A DNA stretch of 64,000 bases from positions 818,134-882,133 of the forward strand of contig CAADRB010000056.1 of the NCBI GenBank assembly GCA_900708905.1. Reading direction: 5' to 3'. Position numbers and translations under genes: made by a program. The notes beneath the pieces were generated by a model. That model was not told the origin of the DNA and made no database searches. It saw only the letters and a program-made list of their open reading frames with translations. Shown one piece after another: positions 26,201-41,200 of this stretch; position 1 is the stretch's first letter; each line of letters begins with the position of its first letter. The DNA comes from Hymenolepis diminuta (lineage: Eukaryota; Platyhelminthes; Cestoda; Cyclophyllidea; Hymenolepididae).

Positions 26201-29200
26201 CTCATTGGATTAATAGTGCTATATCACATCATTGTTGTTAGGGTAAGTTCTTATTTTCTTTTAAAAGTAACTTAATCATAATAATAACCATGATTATCTA
26301 GAAAATAACACCTGTGGAAATCATATGCTATACACACAAGTTATACGACCCCATATAAACAAAAATCCACATATTCAGATTACTAATTGCATTCAACGCC
26401 TTTTAATGCAAATCAAATACCATCTCCTAAATATATGGTTTTTAAAATTCTTACATAATTTTAAATTTGGTCACAGTATGTATCAGAAATGCAAGTTGCT
26501 TCAGTAAAATCATTATTTGTATTATGGGAACCAAAACAGTTAAATTAATGTCAATAGCGTTTACATAACATTAGTGTAAATAACCTGTAGGCATACTCAG
26601 ATCAGGAATAACGTATGCACAATTGTCAATATGATCTTGTTAATGCAATTCAATTTAGACTGTTGAATTAAATGAAATACTTTGATGAAATATTCAGCTT
26701 ACTGTTGACCAATAATACTCTGCCTCCATTTATTCCATAATATTTATTTCAAGTTGAGTAAAAACCCCTTTTGGATTCTTCTTCCCGATTTGGATAATGG
26801 ACGATCAACTGATGAGCATTTATACTTTTAGTTCAGATTAACATTATAGAACACATAATACTCATCAATCTTCATAGCATGAGAGCAATTCTATTTTTTG
26901 ATTCATTATTTAAATATTTATTGTTATATTATTCTTGATTGTATCTTCTTCAAATACAGTGTTTAATGAAACCCAATAATTCCCTACTTTGATTTCTATT
27001 CCTTGTAAAATTGTGAAAATAAAATTTTAGAACCAATCAAAACATGTGTTTGAACTGAAATCTATATTTCTGACTCTCCCGGCATTGTTTCTGTGGTATG
27101 TGAACAGAGCATAGAGACCGAGAATAACATAGATCGCGTAACATCTTGGCTTTATATTCCAAGGTGGATATTTTCTTACTACAGACCACCGTCATCACAA
27201 CCAGTAATTTTAGATATCTGGGTTCTGAATCAGTTTTGTCTTTATCGTGAATTGCATAGTTATTTGGGTTTTTAATTAAGTAGCGATGAAAACGTTTCCG
27301 ATCTTATTTCATCAGCGATATAAAGTTTAATGGGTCATCCACAATAAAGTGCCTTTTAATTTCGTTTATCAAATTAATTTAACAAATTTTGTGTGACAGA
27401 AGAATTAAATAAGAGCAATATCTAGGATAGTGAAATATTCAAAGATATGCAATTGATGTAAATAATAAAATATTTTTAACTACAAAATTGTATATTCATC
27501 GGCAGCGCTGATAACAATTAAAATAAAAAGAGCATTACGCTTCGCAGATGGCGAAATCTGCATTTTTTAGGGCAATGTATGCGCCAGTATGCGGACAGGT
27601 GTTTTCCATTTTTCTACTTTCCAAAACCTCGGATAAACATTGGTTAGTTATCTAAAAGAACTAGTCTCACCGCCTCTTGAAGGTAAATAATATTGGTGTA
27701 AAATGTTTTCAAGTAGGACACTTGGTTGTAAAATATGAGTATTAAGTAAACCTAGTCTTCATTTAAGAAAATGTTTTAAAAAATGCATTGTAGATATTGT
27801 ATGATTAAATACAAAATAAGTAGCTAAGGGCAATCAAAAATGAATTAAACTAAGTTGGATTGAACTTGGATGGCGTGTGACTCTAACACTGGCGTCAAAA
27901 CAAATATTCGTCAGCAAAATTTGTAACAATATTCGGTTGATGCACGTAGATGATTCATCGAATCTTTTGCAGACTGAAATTGATAAAAACGTGGACAATA
28001 TCAGTCCAACTGATATTCTGTTTGTGCTACTTTCCATCTGGTCATGAAACGACTTTAAATAAAATGTTCTAGAAGATGATAAATGCTCCAGGAACCCAAC
28101 GGATAATAATAGCATTCCCCTATCATTACTCATTGGAAAAAATACCTTAGAAAATCCCTCCAGAGGAAAGTGTAACCGAAATCATTCCAATTTAACTCAT
28201 ATTTTAAATGAAAGAGATTAGGGCTTGTTTAAATTACTAAATACGCTCAAAATGGGTCAATATTTAATCCCAATTTCAGTGACTATATAACACGGGTGCA
28301 CATGTTGAATATGCTCCAGTATTTCAGTAAATTTTTTGAGCTTAAATGCATTAATTTTATTTCTATCAAGTTCACAAAAATAATAAGTCCCAAAATTTGT
28401 TTTTTGAATTTCCTGAAATATGGCTGAATGAGAAACAATAAATAAATTCGGGTTTTAAATTATTAAAATGTGTCAGTTTGAATTTTCGTCAAATACAGGA
28501 GAGGAGTGATGTGGATAATGTGCAAAAGTGGCTAGATCTTCAAATGCAGTAATTTGCATTACATTTAAGATTAGAGGCTAAGGTTAGAAACATTCACTGT
28601 AAAAAATGCAAAACCTTATGCAATTAAACGTAAATAGCATGCAACCGTAACTACATCTGTTTGACGTAAAAGCAAATGCCGATTTGGCACCTAAAATGCA
28701 TCATTTTCTCTTACGCTCAGCATCGGTTCTTCCTTTATCATTAAAACCTTTGTAAAGTGAGATAGAAGATATAGATAGGAGGTTGTAGAGTGGTTGCGGT
28801 TTTTATGAAAACATAAATAATTATCTTTTCTGTAAATCATTACCGATTCGTCGATTAGAAGAAAAATATTACAGATGGAAATAAAGTGGAGTCTTTTGAA
28901 TTTACTTTCTGCTTGATGTTTATTACTTCAAAACCCAATGGAAAACTAGATAAAGGTGCCCTTGGATACCAGTAAACTGGTTCATAAGTGGTTAAGAAAT
29001 TAATATTGTTTAAAATTTAAATCTTTAAGCTGGCAAAATATCTATTTTCGTATACGCTTCGCCTATAAATAAAAAAACTCTGACTTATATGTTTATCATA
29101 TTAATCGCCAAAAACAGACTGAAATATGATTGCGCATGTTTTATGTTTTATTTGAAATATCATTTGCAGAAATTCTACTTCATTTTTACCGCCAAGGCGT

Positions 29201-32200
29201 CAAAGGTAAATCAGAAGGCTTATCACTCAATAAATTACCGCCCAGAGTAAGTAATATTGCAAATGACGCAGTTCGAAAGACGTCTTTATTGATTTTTATT
29301 AACTACTGGATGAATGTATTTATTACTTAATTACGGTCTTGCATCTTCTGGCGTAAGATTAATTATCTTGTGCATTATCTTGAGGAATGTTCGTGACTGA
29401 GACAGATACCCGATGAGGAAATTTAATGAGTATTTCTCCAGTATGCGATTAATTAATTCCTTCTTTTGATAATGTTAAATCGGGAATAGGTTATTATGAT
29501 ATTTGTTTGACGTTTTACTGTGCGAATACTGTTACATTTCTTCTCAGAGGGGAAAGAATTTTGATTACATTGTATTTGTTTGTCTCGCCCATTATCCTAG
29601 GATGTTTACTCAGAGGGCGGACACATACTTAATTTATTTTACCGAGAGGAAAGAGTAGAGGGTGAGAGGTAATTGCACCAGCTTTTATTGAACAAAAAAG
29701 CGATTTACAGAAAAAATCGAGAGCCAACGGTCATAAAATAGATTTGACTCTTACAGCTGCTGTGTGTATGTTTTGTTCAAGGAATCAAGGCCTATACAAT
29801 TTTTGACAGCATTGGATAAAGTCGATCCATGGTCTCTAATGTCAGGTTAAGTTGGCCTAGTGAAGAACAATTTCAGATGTCCAGTGCTAATGTCAGCTAA
29901 GGTCAAAGTTTAAGAAACGACTCAGGCGAGTCTAAAATTACTTGTGTTGTGCGCTTGTTCCGTAGCAAAAAGTGTCTTGATTGATTAGAATGACTGTCTT
30001 GATTAGTAAAGTCGACTAAGAGTAGATATTTCATACTGCTGCTAGATTGCTTTTATCGACATTGAGGTTCATTTTATTTATTATTCTCCTAAGTAAGACA
30101 AAAAGTTCGACAATTTTTATTTATGTAAACAACTGAAATCGGTTACCAAAAGTCAAACAACTGAAGAAGCGGAGGGGATCAAAAAGATGTTGAGAGCAAC
30201 ATCAAGTTCTCATAGAGTCTCCTCTTTATTTTACTTGCTTTTCAGACTCGGGTTGTAAAATATTTATTCGCGTTTCAAGATTCAAGTTTCATAAACCATG
30301 CCTTGGTTTAGAACAACTGCTCGTTAACGAGGTCCAGTATTGAAAGGTCGACCCTTCCATTTCAATTTATGCCAATTGTTAGAAAGACAAAACACTATTA
30401 CATTTCATTTAATTTCGTTTCGATCTACAAATTTAACCAGGTAATCTACCTATAATGAGTCGTTAGGGCAATTATACCGCACTTAAATAATACTCTCGGA
30501 TTAAAAATATGATACGCACTTGCTATCGTTTATTAAGAGGTCCTACTTTTTTCCGGAAACAGGAGCCCATAAAACAGGTTAAATTACGATTGTTTGTAGA
30601 TTTGATACGGAAGTACCTATTTAACTGCATGGATCATATGTTAATCTGTCATTAAATTTGTTGTGCATAAAAAATTAAGTTCTGTAGATGTGCAAGAAGT
30701 GATTTAAATGATTTAATTCGGCAAATATATTGTAAATAAAAGGTCAATAACTGTAATTATTAAATGTCTTAATTTAAATGATTTTGGAAATATAAGTCTA
30801 GATCTATGTCTAAATTCAGAATATTTTGTCAAAATCCGTGCATAATCTAGGGTTTTGCCTACTAAGATGTCATGCTGAATTAAACTCGTATCATCTGCTT
30901 TTAACCACTTTATTTCCATCTCCTCAAGGTTAAAAAGCCTTGATTATTATTTGAGATATATTTTTAAAATACCTTCGTCACATTGTTACACCAAATGTAT
31001 ATATTTTAAATAGAGCTCGAGCTTAGATACCACTGTAATTTTCATCTTCACGGAATAACTTTTAGACATAGCGAATTTTCTAAATTGTCCCTTTTCTCTC
31101 TCTTGAGACAATTTTTAATAAAGTTCTCCTTTGAATTCTCTACATTTGCCACAGTTTGCACTGGTTTAGGTTTAGCCATCCTAAAATTTATTACTTATCG
31201 ATATTTTTTGTGTTTTTACATAAATGAACATTTTCTCAAATTGTCTTTTAAATTTTTCCTATTTTGTATCAAAATACGCCGCAATATTAGTGGTTCTGAT
31301 TTATAAATAAAATATGGAATTACTCTTGATTACCGTATTCATTTTTTAGGTCTCTCAGAAGTGCATATTCAATAGGTTGAATACTTAATATATTTAATGG
31401 TTAACTGAAGAATTGTTTTAACATATTCATAACTTTTGAGTTTTTATTTGAAACTAAGATTGACTGGTGAAAATATGCATGCATTCAGAAAAAATAAATC
31501 CTACAAACTTTCTTCATCTTTTATAAAATTCATATGCCTTGATATGTGCTAAATGCTTCACAATGCCGATTTTTAAATCAACTTGTCTTATTTAGTGGAA
31601 AGACTCTTTTGTAAAACTACACGCCGAAAAGTTCTTAATTCTGTTGGCCAGTTGTACTACCAAAATTTATAAAAATACCTCTTTATAAAATGCTTTTGCA
31701 GATACTTCATGATATATCTTTGCTTCGAAAAATATCAAAGCAAACCATTTTCATTGTGGGAGGTCCGTGGAAAGCTTTTTGCTCTGCCTCCAATCAGTTT
31801 TAATGAAATGGTCGAAAAAATCAAATTCTTACTCCTCTTAGTAAGGCCTGGAACTTTTATTAAATGTACCTAACTCAGGTGATAAACTTTCGTATCAACC
31901 ATTGAGAAATATGTATTGCTTCTAAGGCTACTTTTCTTTTATTTCCAAAGATAGAATCGGAAGCCTTTAATTTTTTATAAATCAAAACTTTATTTGAATG
32001 TTATTTTACCTATTTATATACAATTAGTTAATGTAAAACAGTTTCTTGTAAAAAAGAGTAAAATATTAATGTTTTTTAATACTTTTTTCATGGTGTTCAA
32101 CATTTTCTTTTAAGGTGTTATTTTTGCGATACAATAATCTCCATTGAATCGTAAAAGGTATAAATATCATAGTGATTAATGGCAGTTGGATCAAATAATT

Positions 32201-35200
32201 TAACTAGATTTCATATAAAAAAATTTGTAATTAATAAATATATTTATTTCTACTGATTTTAAAATCCCTCCGACTTTTTAATTAGGTAACATTTTATAAG
32301 AACGCGAAGAAAACTAGTCATTTTAGGACTCAGGTCGATAGAGGAGAGTAGTTTGACGTATAATCTTTACGTACAAATTGCGATTTGATATTTCAGACGC
32401 GAGTGGTTTAAAACTCTTCTCATCGGTTGCAATCTGGCACAGGAGAAAGTAACAATGCAATCATTCTTCAAATTTTTTGTGCTGCCGGATGTGTGCCTCC
32501 GTGCAACTATTACTAAACACTAGACTGCTGTAGGAATTAAGAAAACCATTATTCTTCAAAAATACATATTTCGAGATAAATCTAGTCAAACATTTTACAA
32601 TGTCTGAAAGGTAGTAGTAAAGTCTCGCAGATCTATTTTATCAATGTACCAAAATGTTCTAACACTTTGAGGTAAGTAGAATTCACATAAGCATGTGCCA
32701 TCCTGCTAGTTCCTTTGCCATGAAAGGTGGGAAATAGCAACTTATACACAACAACTCTACAAATCTGCAAATGTGAGTAGCATTACTACCCAATCTTTTA
32801 AAAAAGGAAAACTTGAATATTTGCTTTCTTCTAACTGTTAATTGGCCTCCGTGAACTCTTGATTATCTACCTAATACGAGTGCCAATATAAACGTCTATT
32901 CAAAGAACTTAGAAATGCTTTCATTATGAATGCAGAAGAACACTGAATAGCTTTATTGTGAAGTAATACATTAAATGGAAATATGAATTATTTACACTGA
33001 CTAAAGTACGCTTAAGCCATTTTGGTTAGACGAAATTTTCAAGTTACCTCATACATTTTACTAAAGACCTATGATAATGTACTTATATTAATTAGAAAAG
33101 TAGTTATAGTTTAATAATCTAAATAATATTAAAATATTTCTGCATATTGATTTACAATTGATAATTAAGTTTAGTCAATTAGTAAAATAGCACACTTATA
33201 TTTTTGTTTCAACATTGACCTGAATACTATATATATATATACTATTTTGATTTTGCGTTGAATAACTGAATTTCAAAATGCAGGTCGCGTAAGGTATCTG
33301 ACGTCTCTTATATTTTTGAATCTAAACTAACCCGATAATAATAATCAGTGCACTCTTTATATCAGGAGATCTCATGCCAGTTACTATGAAAAGACATGCT
33401 GTAATAGTGCCTATAAAAGCAAAACTCAGAAATTTACATGTTGCAGGATTTTTAAAAGTCGCCATATCTTTCGTTCACAAAGTTAGAAAGGAGCTGCTGA
33501 ATGAAAACGATGGAGAGGAATTGATCACCAAGAGGTAGAGAAAATAGCACTGTCAAAGCTCTGACTCACTCACTCAGACCACTTGAGTTTGTGAGAAGAG
33601 TATATGAAATGGCATAATGGATGAAAATCCCGAGAAGTCAATGTGCACAATCTTGCCAAACATCTGCCAATGTCTGAAGGAACAATAAGGCATGTTGTTG
33701 TTCGGATTCAAATCATTCGTTCTAAGGCGAGGTCAGTTTATTTTGACAAAACAACTGAAGAGAATCGTTTAATGCGAGCAAAATGACTCTTGAACAAATT
33801 GAAGTACCAGAAGAACAGGAATGTCTTTAATTTTTCTCCGACAAAAGAAACTTCCACCAGAACCAGAAAGTCAGTGGAAGAAATGATAGGCGGCTATGTG
33901 CGGGCGGACCGCAATGAAGTTCCAACTGTTATGCATGCGCACGAAGTTTCAAGAAACAGTGATGGTTTTCAGTGTTGTGAAGGGCACATCATGACTCCTC
34001 AATTTTTTCCGTAGGGTCTTATAGCCAATACAGATTCAGATGCCTATGTGAGGACTCCTCAAACTATTGTTGTTGAGCCGCCCTGGATAGATAACGTAGC
34101 CAATGAGAAAGGCTCTGTTTTCCAAAAAGATTCGGCTCTATCCCATAAAGCCCTCAAAACCCATGATTTGATGGATGGCCGAGAGTTTTCATCAACATGT
34201 CACACCAAACTAAAGGCCTCCTAACTGCTCACCAGACTTTGATTCTTTGGATTAACATGGTTGAAAGGAAAGTTTATAGGCATACCATAATATTAGATCG
34301 TCTCTGATGGAAGCAATAACCCGAACTATGGAGAGCATTAATAAAAATCACCGGATGTCGCTGTCGTACTCGAAGAGAGTTAATGATAGAAGCCGAAGGA
34401 CGATAAACTGAATGAAACACAGGTTTAAATATTATGCTTATTTGTTTTGTTGGGAGAAATTGTAAGTTTCAACCATTAACAGTTTCATTTTCTGTTTATC
34501 TAAAAGTGCGTAAGGTGCCCTCAGATGCCTTACACACCTTATATATTTGGCATAAATGCCAATCGATACTAAATGTTAATAATAAGTCCAAGTCTTGTCA
34601 AAAGAGTACAAAATTTTGGTTAAAAAATCGTTCGCATTTTCACTGTATTTATAATATTTAATACATAGCTGGGAAATAAAATGTTTTGTAAATTGGTGGA
34701 TGACATTAAAAATAGTGCTTATTTTTTGTCTAAATTTCAGAGAAGTTATTTATAATTTAATCTACAGCGGATTGGAGAATGAGAATTTGAAGTGCTTTTA
34801 GCATCAATAGTTTAAAAAGTACTTTTTAAAATAATAGAGTCATTTCTTGATTTCGATTTTTTCTGCTTCGTGTATTCTAAATCTGTTGCGATTATTTATT
34901 AAATTCAACATATTCTTCGAACATTGAGTGGTATACTAAAAAATTTGTGGAAATACCTTCCAGTGTGAAATCTGAAGACTATGTGACAACGGGATATTAA
35001 ATCATGACGTTTAATTAATTCTTTAAAAAATTCAGAGGAAGTTATTTTATTCTCTTTATATTTGGAATATGTTCAAAGTTGATTATTTGATATTTATTAA
35101 AATAGGCTGTTCAAATTAGCAGATATTCTTATTTTTCACAAAATGGCGGTTAAATGCAGTGGTTTGCTCAAATGTTCAGTTTCTTTTTTTGAAACCCAAT

Positions 35201-38200
35201 CTTTAATGGATTGGACGGATTTGCAATATAATAACTAAATTACATACAATTTCACTGCTAACAATCCTTGTTCTATTTGTAGATCCTTTCATTCGACGAC
35301 AGTATAGAAGATTGGCAAATAGCGTGGGACCGAACTCGAGTAGCCAAACTGGTTCTGGAGATATTGGTGTGCGCAATCCACCCAGTTCCAGGAAACTTTG
35401 TATTCAGTTGGCTCTCCTCCTATTTCCTCGTAGGAGGCCAACTAATTCTTTCTTGTGCACATTGTATGAATATCACCACAAATTCAAGCTCCTTTGCAGT
35501 ATCTTCAACACCTCAGTTCTCCGGAAGCCCCCACTACATCTTCTCTTCAAACAAAGTGGTCTCTATTGACATTCTCCTCTCATTGCCAATGTTCCTTCGA
35601 CTTTATCTTATATTTCGGGTTGTGGTCCTACACTCCAAGTTATTCACAGATACGGGATCTCGAAGTATTGGAGCTATGAATAAGGTGAACTTCACAACAC
35701 AGTTCGTCTTCAAGACCTTCATGACTATTTGTCCTGGAACTGTACTTGTTGCCTTCATTATTGGATTTTGGGCTGTGCTTGCATGGATGCTTCGGGCTTG
35801 TGAACGGTAAACACATTTTAATGACTATGAGTTGAGTTAATAGTAGTGAATAGTTACTTATACCAAAAAACAAAGGAATCAGAAAATCTCCGTTTGTCAT
35901 AAGGTTAGTAAATCGTTAAATATTTTAATAATTTATTTTAAATTTATAATAAAAGAGCCATTTGTGTAATTTATCGATAAAAAGAAATGACTGGATTTAA
36001 ACGTCATTTAATAATGGTAAGAGAATTATTTTTAATGACAGATTAGTATGTAGGTCGTATTACATTTGAAGTACCGTTCACCATTCGTCTTTATTTGTTT
36101 TATCTTCCAGTTGACAACAGTTGCTAAAACTGATTTTTACGGCTTCCTTACACTATAATTTGTAAATAAGTAAACAACTTTTAACTTTGACGGATTAATG
36201 ATTTATTTTTCGTTCAAAATTTCAGTGCTTCTAATTTTGATAAAGTGCAAAATGTTCTTTTAAGTTGATAAATCTACCCCGTAATTTTTCAATAGAAAAC
36301 TTTTATGTTAAAAATTTTTTTAAAATGGGATTGAACCTCAATTAATTTGGACACAACCCTGTCAAGATCTCTTCATTCATAATTCCCGAATGATGAAATT
36401 TATGGTAATAACCTGTGATAGAAGTAAATAAAAAAAATAAGATAATCTAAAAAGAAAATATGACACTTATGACACTTTGTTTAAACTACTTTAACGATGT
36501 TCAGCAAGTTTTTTATAGGAAATATGCAAAAAAATTGAAAATTGATGCCAAGGCTATCACATAGTTATTCCAATTTTTGGGTTTTAGCAGCAAAATGTAT
36601 TTGAAAAAAATTATCCACTATTTGGGAATTATTTTGGAAGCTAAACAAAACAATCTTGATAGACAATAGATTTTTTACTGAGTTTCTGTTGGAAATATGG
36701 ACATATGTTTTCAAGCAAAAGGAAACAGATGATCGACATGGGGAGGCAACAAGAATTTTTTCTAAGGTCACCTTGATTGTTGACAGCAGTGCTTTAAAAT
36801 TCCTCAAAAAATATATGAGTGTGCTGAAATAAACATGTCCTAAGCTTGTCAATTTTCGGAAATAAAAAAAGAGTTAAACACCAGCTGATCTTCATTAAAA
36901 AATGTTTAAACTCATTTTCCCATCTCTGCATATTTTCAGATAAATGTTGGCACAATTAGATTTTTAAGAGTGTTTAACTCTGCATCCATTTGAGTTAGTG
37001 GATTAATTAAATTCGTACTAAGCAGAGCAGCACCGGAAAATTATTTGTGTATATATCTGGACTATGTTGTTTGCCTTGAATGTTAGCAGAAACCGAGTTA
37101 ACAAAGCAGAATATCAAATCTTTGAAGTTCAGTGTAAAGAAGTGCGCTTCTCTCATGTTGTAATCGTTCAAATCATTATCTTTTTTGTATTGTTTATGTT
37201 GGATTTAGTAAATACTTATGTATATATGGTGTTTAAGCTTTTTAGACAACAATGTCAAAATACTTATCACATGAAAATGCGACCCCATTAGAATAGCATC
37301 TTAATCATTTTGGAAAGAAAGTATTTTCAACTACTCACAGTTGGCAGAGGTCCTCATGTTTTAAAAAGATGAATGCTTATTTGTTTAATAAACATCGTTA
37401 AGTATTCCAACGTATTAGAAATTACGTACAAGGCCTCACATAAACAGAGTTTTACTAGATCCTATCTTAATATATTGTGTTCGCGTAAATTGATGAAATA
37501 CAATTGATGACATTAGAAAGTCAATTAAATTCAAGATGTTTCCAAGAGAGGTAATCTTGCGGCAGAGCGCTGTGACTCTGGATACTAAAAGTGTGGTTAG
37601 TGATATAGAACACTAGATTAATGTCGATGAATGATTATCTCCTTAACTCTGATACGTACTAAATCAATTTAACTGGTGAAAAATAACTTTGATCAATAGT
37701 GATTGGTTTAAAACGCAAGAAAACTCTTGAAAATTTAAGTTTGAAGCACGTGATTATGAAATTAATCAATCATTCAAATACTAATTTAATTTAGCTCTGT
37801 GTTCTCATGGTTATGTTTAATTTGTTGATGAGTAGCAAGTATGTCTCATAATTTTAATATTTCTTAGAACGTAGTATTTTAAAACGCTTTTAATTATGAT
37901 TATATAGAGTAATTTATAATGATTTGAAAGCGGATACAAAATGAAAATAAACTCCGTGAATTCTAAAAACAGCTATTTATGGGGAATAAAACTGATTTCT
38001 CCACAAATAAAGTATATACGACTGTGACTTGATTCAATCTGTCAAACCATTTTCGTTTAAAAACCAAATTTTTTGCTTTTTTATTTATTCCTATCAGAAA
38101 TGAGATTTATAAGATGTAACCTTTTTTCGACGTAAAATAGGTCTAGTATAAACGAAACTCATTTCTGATGAGTTTAATCAATGAAGCAAAAAATTTCAAA

Positions 38201-41200
38201 TGTATCAAAGTATTTTAAATTAAACTTGAGAAAATTCACGTGTTTTAGAATGGTATATTGAAACATTTTCATTGAATTAATTAAGAATATTAAGTTTTAA
38301 AAAAATTCACTAAAGTCACTAATATCACCTCTGGAAAGGCAAAACACACACATATTTTAATGGTAAGGGAAAGAACTTCATAGTAAGATCAGAATTTCAA
38401 GAGCCTTAATTTATTTGAATCCTTTTCCTAGGAATGTAAATCAATTTATATTTTTGAAATATTTCTAAGCCCAATTTTCATAATTTGACCTCTGGATTTC
38501 TGTTTGCGAAATTCAAAGTTGATTTGCCAGTTGGAATAATTGAAGGGCTACTCATATCATTTCGCCTAAACTACACCTTCTCACAAGCCATTATCTGATT
38601 GACGAAGCTAGCAAGGGCATTTTATGCACTGTAGTTCCGTAGTTAGTTTACTCTCACAATATTGGTTCATTTACATTCTGGAGACAAATTTAAGTTGAAA
38701 AAAAATCTCTTTTCTAAAAGAAATATCATATTTCATTCAAAAAATATGTCCATCATTTATAATCATAATTTATTGTACATTTAAAGCTAATTAATTAAAT
38801 TCATGATTCCCTTCGAAATAAAAACGGGAAAAAATATTTATTCGTGAATAGTGTTCTAAATTTAACCTTAAAATGTTTAAGAATAAAAATCTATCAAATT
38901 AATTTCTTTAAATGTACGAAAAATACTCTCACGTTGGGATTTCATTTTTAAAAATCCCACTTGTAGTTAAAGTATATAATGTGCTTTATTCTACCCGTTT
39001 TAGTGGTGGAATTTTGGTAATTTACATTGTTCTAGTGTTCACGATCCTGGTTTTGAAAATCTCCTCAACTCTCTGTGGCTGGTCGCTGTCACATTTTTGA
39101 GCATCGGTTACGGCGATGTTGTCGCAAATACCTACTGTGGTCGCGCCATTTCCATAGTGACGGGTGTTTTGGTAAGTCAATAATTATTATCTCTTTAAAT
39201 CACATACTATCTTTATGCTTGAAAATGAACTTAAATCCTATTTTGGGCTCTTCCGTGAAGTCAACGTTAAGGGTTTGATGAGATGAGAAACTAGCCCCTC
39301 TTATTAATTCTGGCTAATAAGGAGAGTGGTATGATTTGAACTTCTCACCTGCGAATCTGCATGATATTACTTCTCTCATTATACAGGTGTTAAAAACCGC
39401 TTTCCTAAATGACCGTGGAAATTTTAAATGCGCCTCATGCAGGATTTAAATGTCATAGCGTAGGAAGAGACGTCAGATATTACGCTCAAAATGGAACCTG
39501 CTGAAAATAAAGTATTTTAAAGGGAAATTCTTCAGCTCGAATAATATTTTCCTTCAAAATTTGAGATACTGTTTAATACTGATATTATTTATGTATTTAT
39601 TTCTCTTTACCCTTTCATTTTCTGTTATTTCATGCAATTTTTTTCCTTTAAACTTAAATATCTCTCTGTTTCGAAAAATCAAGTAGAAAATATACACTTG
39701 GAATGAATTATCAGTTTAAGGATAGACTTCATTAATTTTATAAATTATGATTATTGCTATACGGAAATTCAAACGTCTTTCGTACAAAATTCCTATAAAT
39801 TAATAATAATAAGCCTTTGTTTTTAATCTCAAAATTGTATTATCATTTATTTTGCAGGGATCGCTTTGTACAGCACTGGTTGTAGCCGTTTTCGCCCGTA
39901 GGTTGGAACTTTCAAAAGCAGAAAAACATGTGATTCACTTCATGATGGAGAATACTCTCACCAAAAAGGTAAGAAAATAGTACAGCCCAATTAACTCAAA
40001 GGTCCAATTTGCAAATTTTATTCACTTATGTTGGAGAAATCCTTAGACATACATAAGCAACGTAAATCACACATTGATGTTGATAAATAATTTATACAAT
40101 CTCATTACAAAATGATTCCTTATACCATTTGTAAAGTTTGGGCATTCATTCATTATTAAAGTTTTAATTTCCTTTTAGAATAAATAAAACATATCAAATT
40201 ATGAGGTTTTTGAAGGTTTTTGAAGTTTTAAAATTAAAATGATTTTAAATAAGGGAGTAACGTTGATTTCGATGGGCGTAGATATAAAATTAATTGTTCT
40301 ATTATAATGTGGATAGGGGAATTTAATCGCAACCAACTAATCATACTTGGCCAACATTAGGAAAATAATTTCATTGTAAAATTAATTAGTAAATATTGAA
40401 TTCATTGAAAGCGAATGAAATAATTTAGCGCAACAGAGTATAAGCTATGCTAGGGCGTTGTTCCATCCACTTATGTAGCCGACTCAGATGATCCAAAACC
40501 TTAAGTGATAAAGAGTGTAATGAGTTCGATTCCCAGAGGTGATTTTTCAGCCCAATGAATTTAGACCTCTAGTGCTCAAATCCGGCATTTTTAGAATTTT
40601 TGAACTTTTAAATGTTTCTATAATAAGCTCTTCCAAAATGAATGTAACCCAGTGTTTAGTAATAAATCTTGAAAAGTCACTATTTATTGCACTTCTTGAG
40701 GTTTCTAGTGTATCACTAGTCTGATGCTATTGCTCTCAAATACAGATGTCACCCGCGGCACAGAAGCCTATTACACTAACATTATTATAATGACCGATTA
40801 ATTTTGATCTACGATAACCGATAATATTTACGCTAATCACTTTTGTAAGCTACGCGCTGTTGAATATCCAATACCACTAACTCCAATGTTTCTGAAAAAA
40901 CAAGTAAATTGAAGCTTTGTTAAATTATCAGTTTAATTAAAATATATTGAGGTAGAAAGCTCCTTAATCTTAGTTTTACAAAGGTGCAAAAAATCGTGGG
41001 ATTAGAATCGTTACAAAGGGCATAAGAAACAGCAATATACATTTATAAATAAAGGTATAAAGCAGTCACAGGAACCGAGCATGTTTTTTTGATTGGAGAT
41101 TGTTAAACACAAATTTTTGCCTTTTGACTTCAGATGAAACACTACGCAGCAAATGTCCTTCGTGAGACCTGGCTCATCTACAAGTATACAAAATTGGTAA

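Larger units (their letters stand above)
26243..35282 (+). other. SK intron 4 (9.0 kb), largest intron
   Basis: Contains a decayed mariner-like element (about 33,440-34,410), one copy of a short dispersed sequence (30,168-30,260) and a TA microsatellite (about 33,228-33,242). Otherwise AT-rich with no recognised gene. Ends in TATTTGTAG. Confidence 0.8.

Noticed and set aside
27834..28133. 99-codon minus-strand frame in SK intron 4
   Set aside because: Considered as a mobile-element remnant; no motif recognised.
39075..39278. Frame overlapping the SK pore exon in another phase
   Set aside because: Shadow of the pore exon; the SK reading carries the SIGYGD filter.
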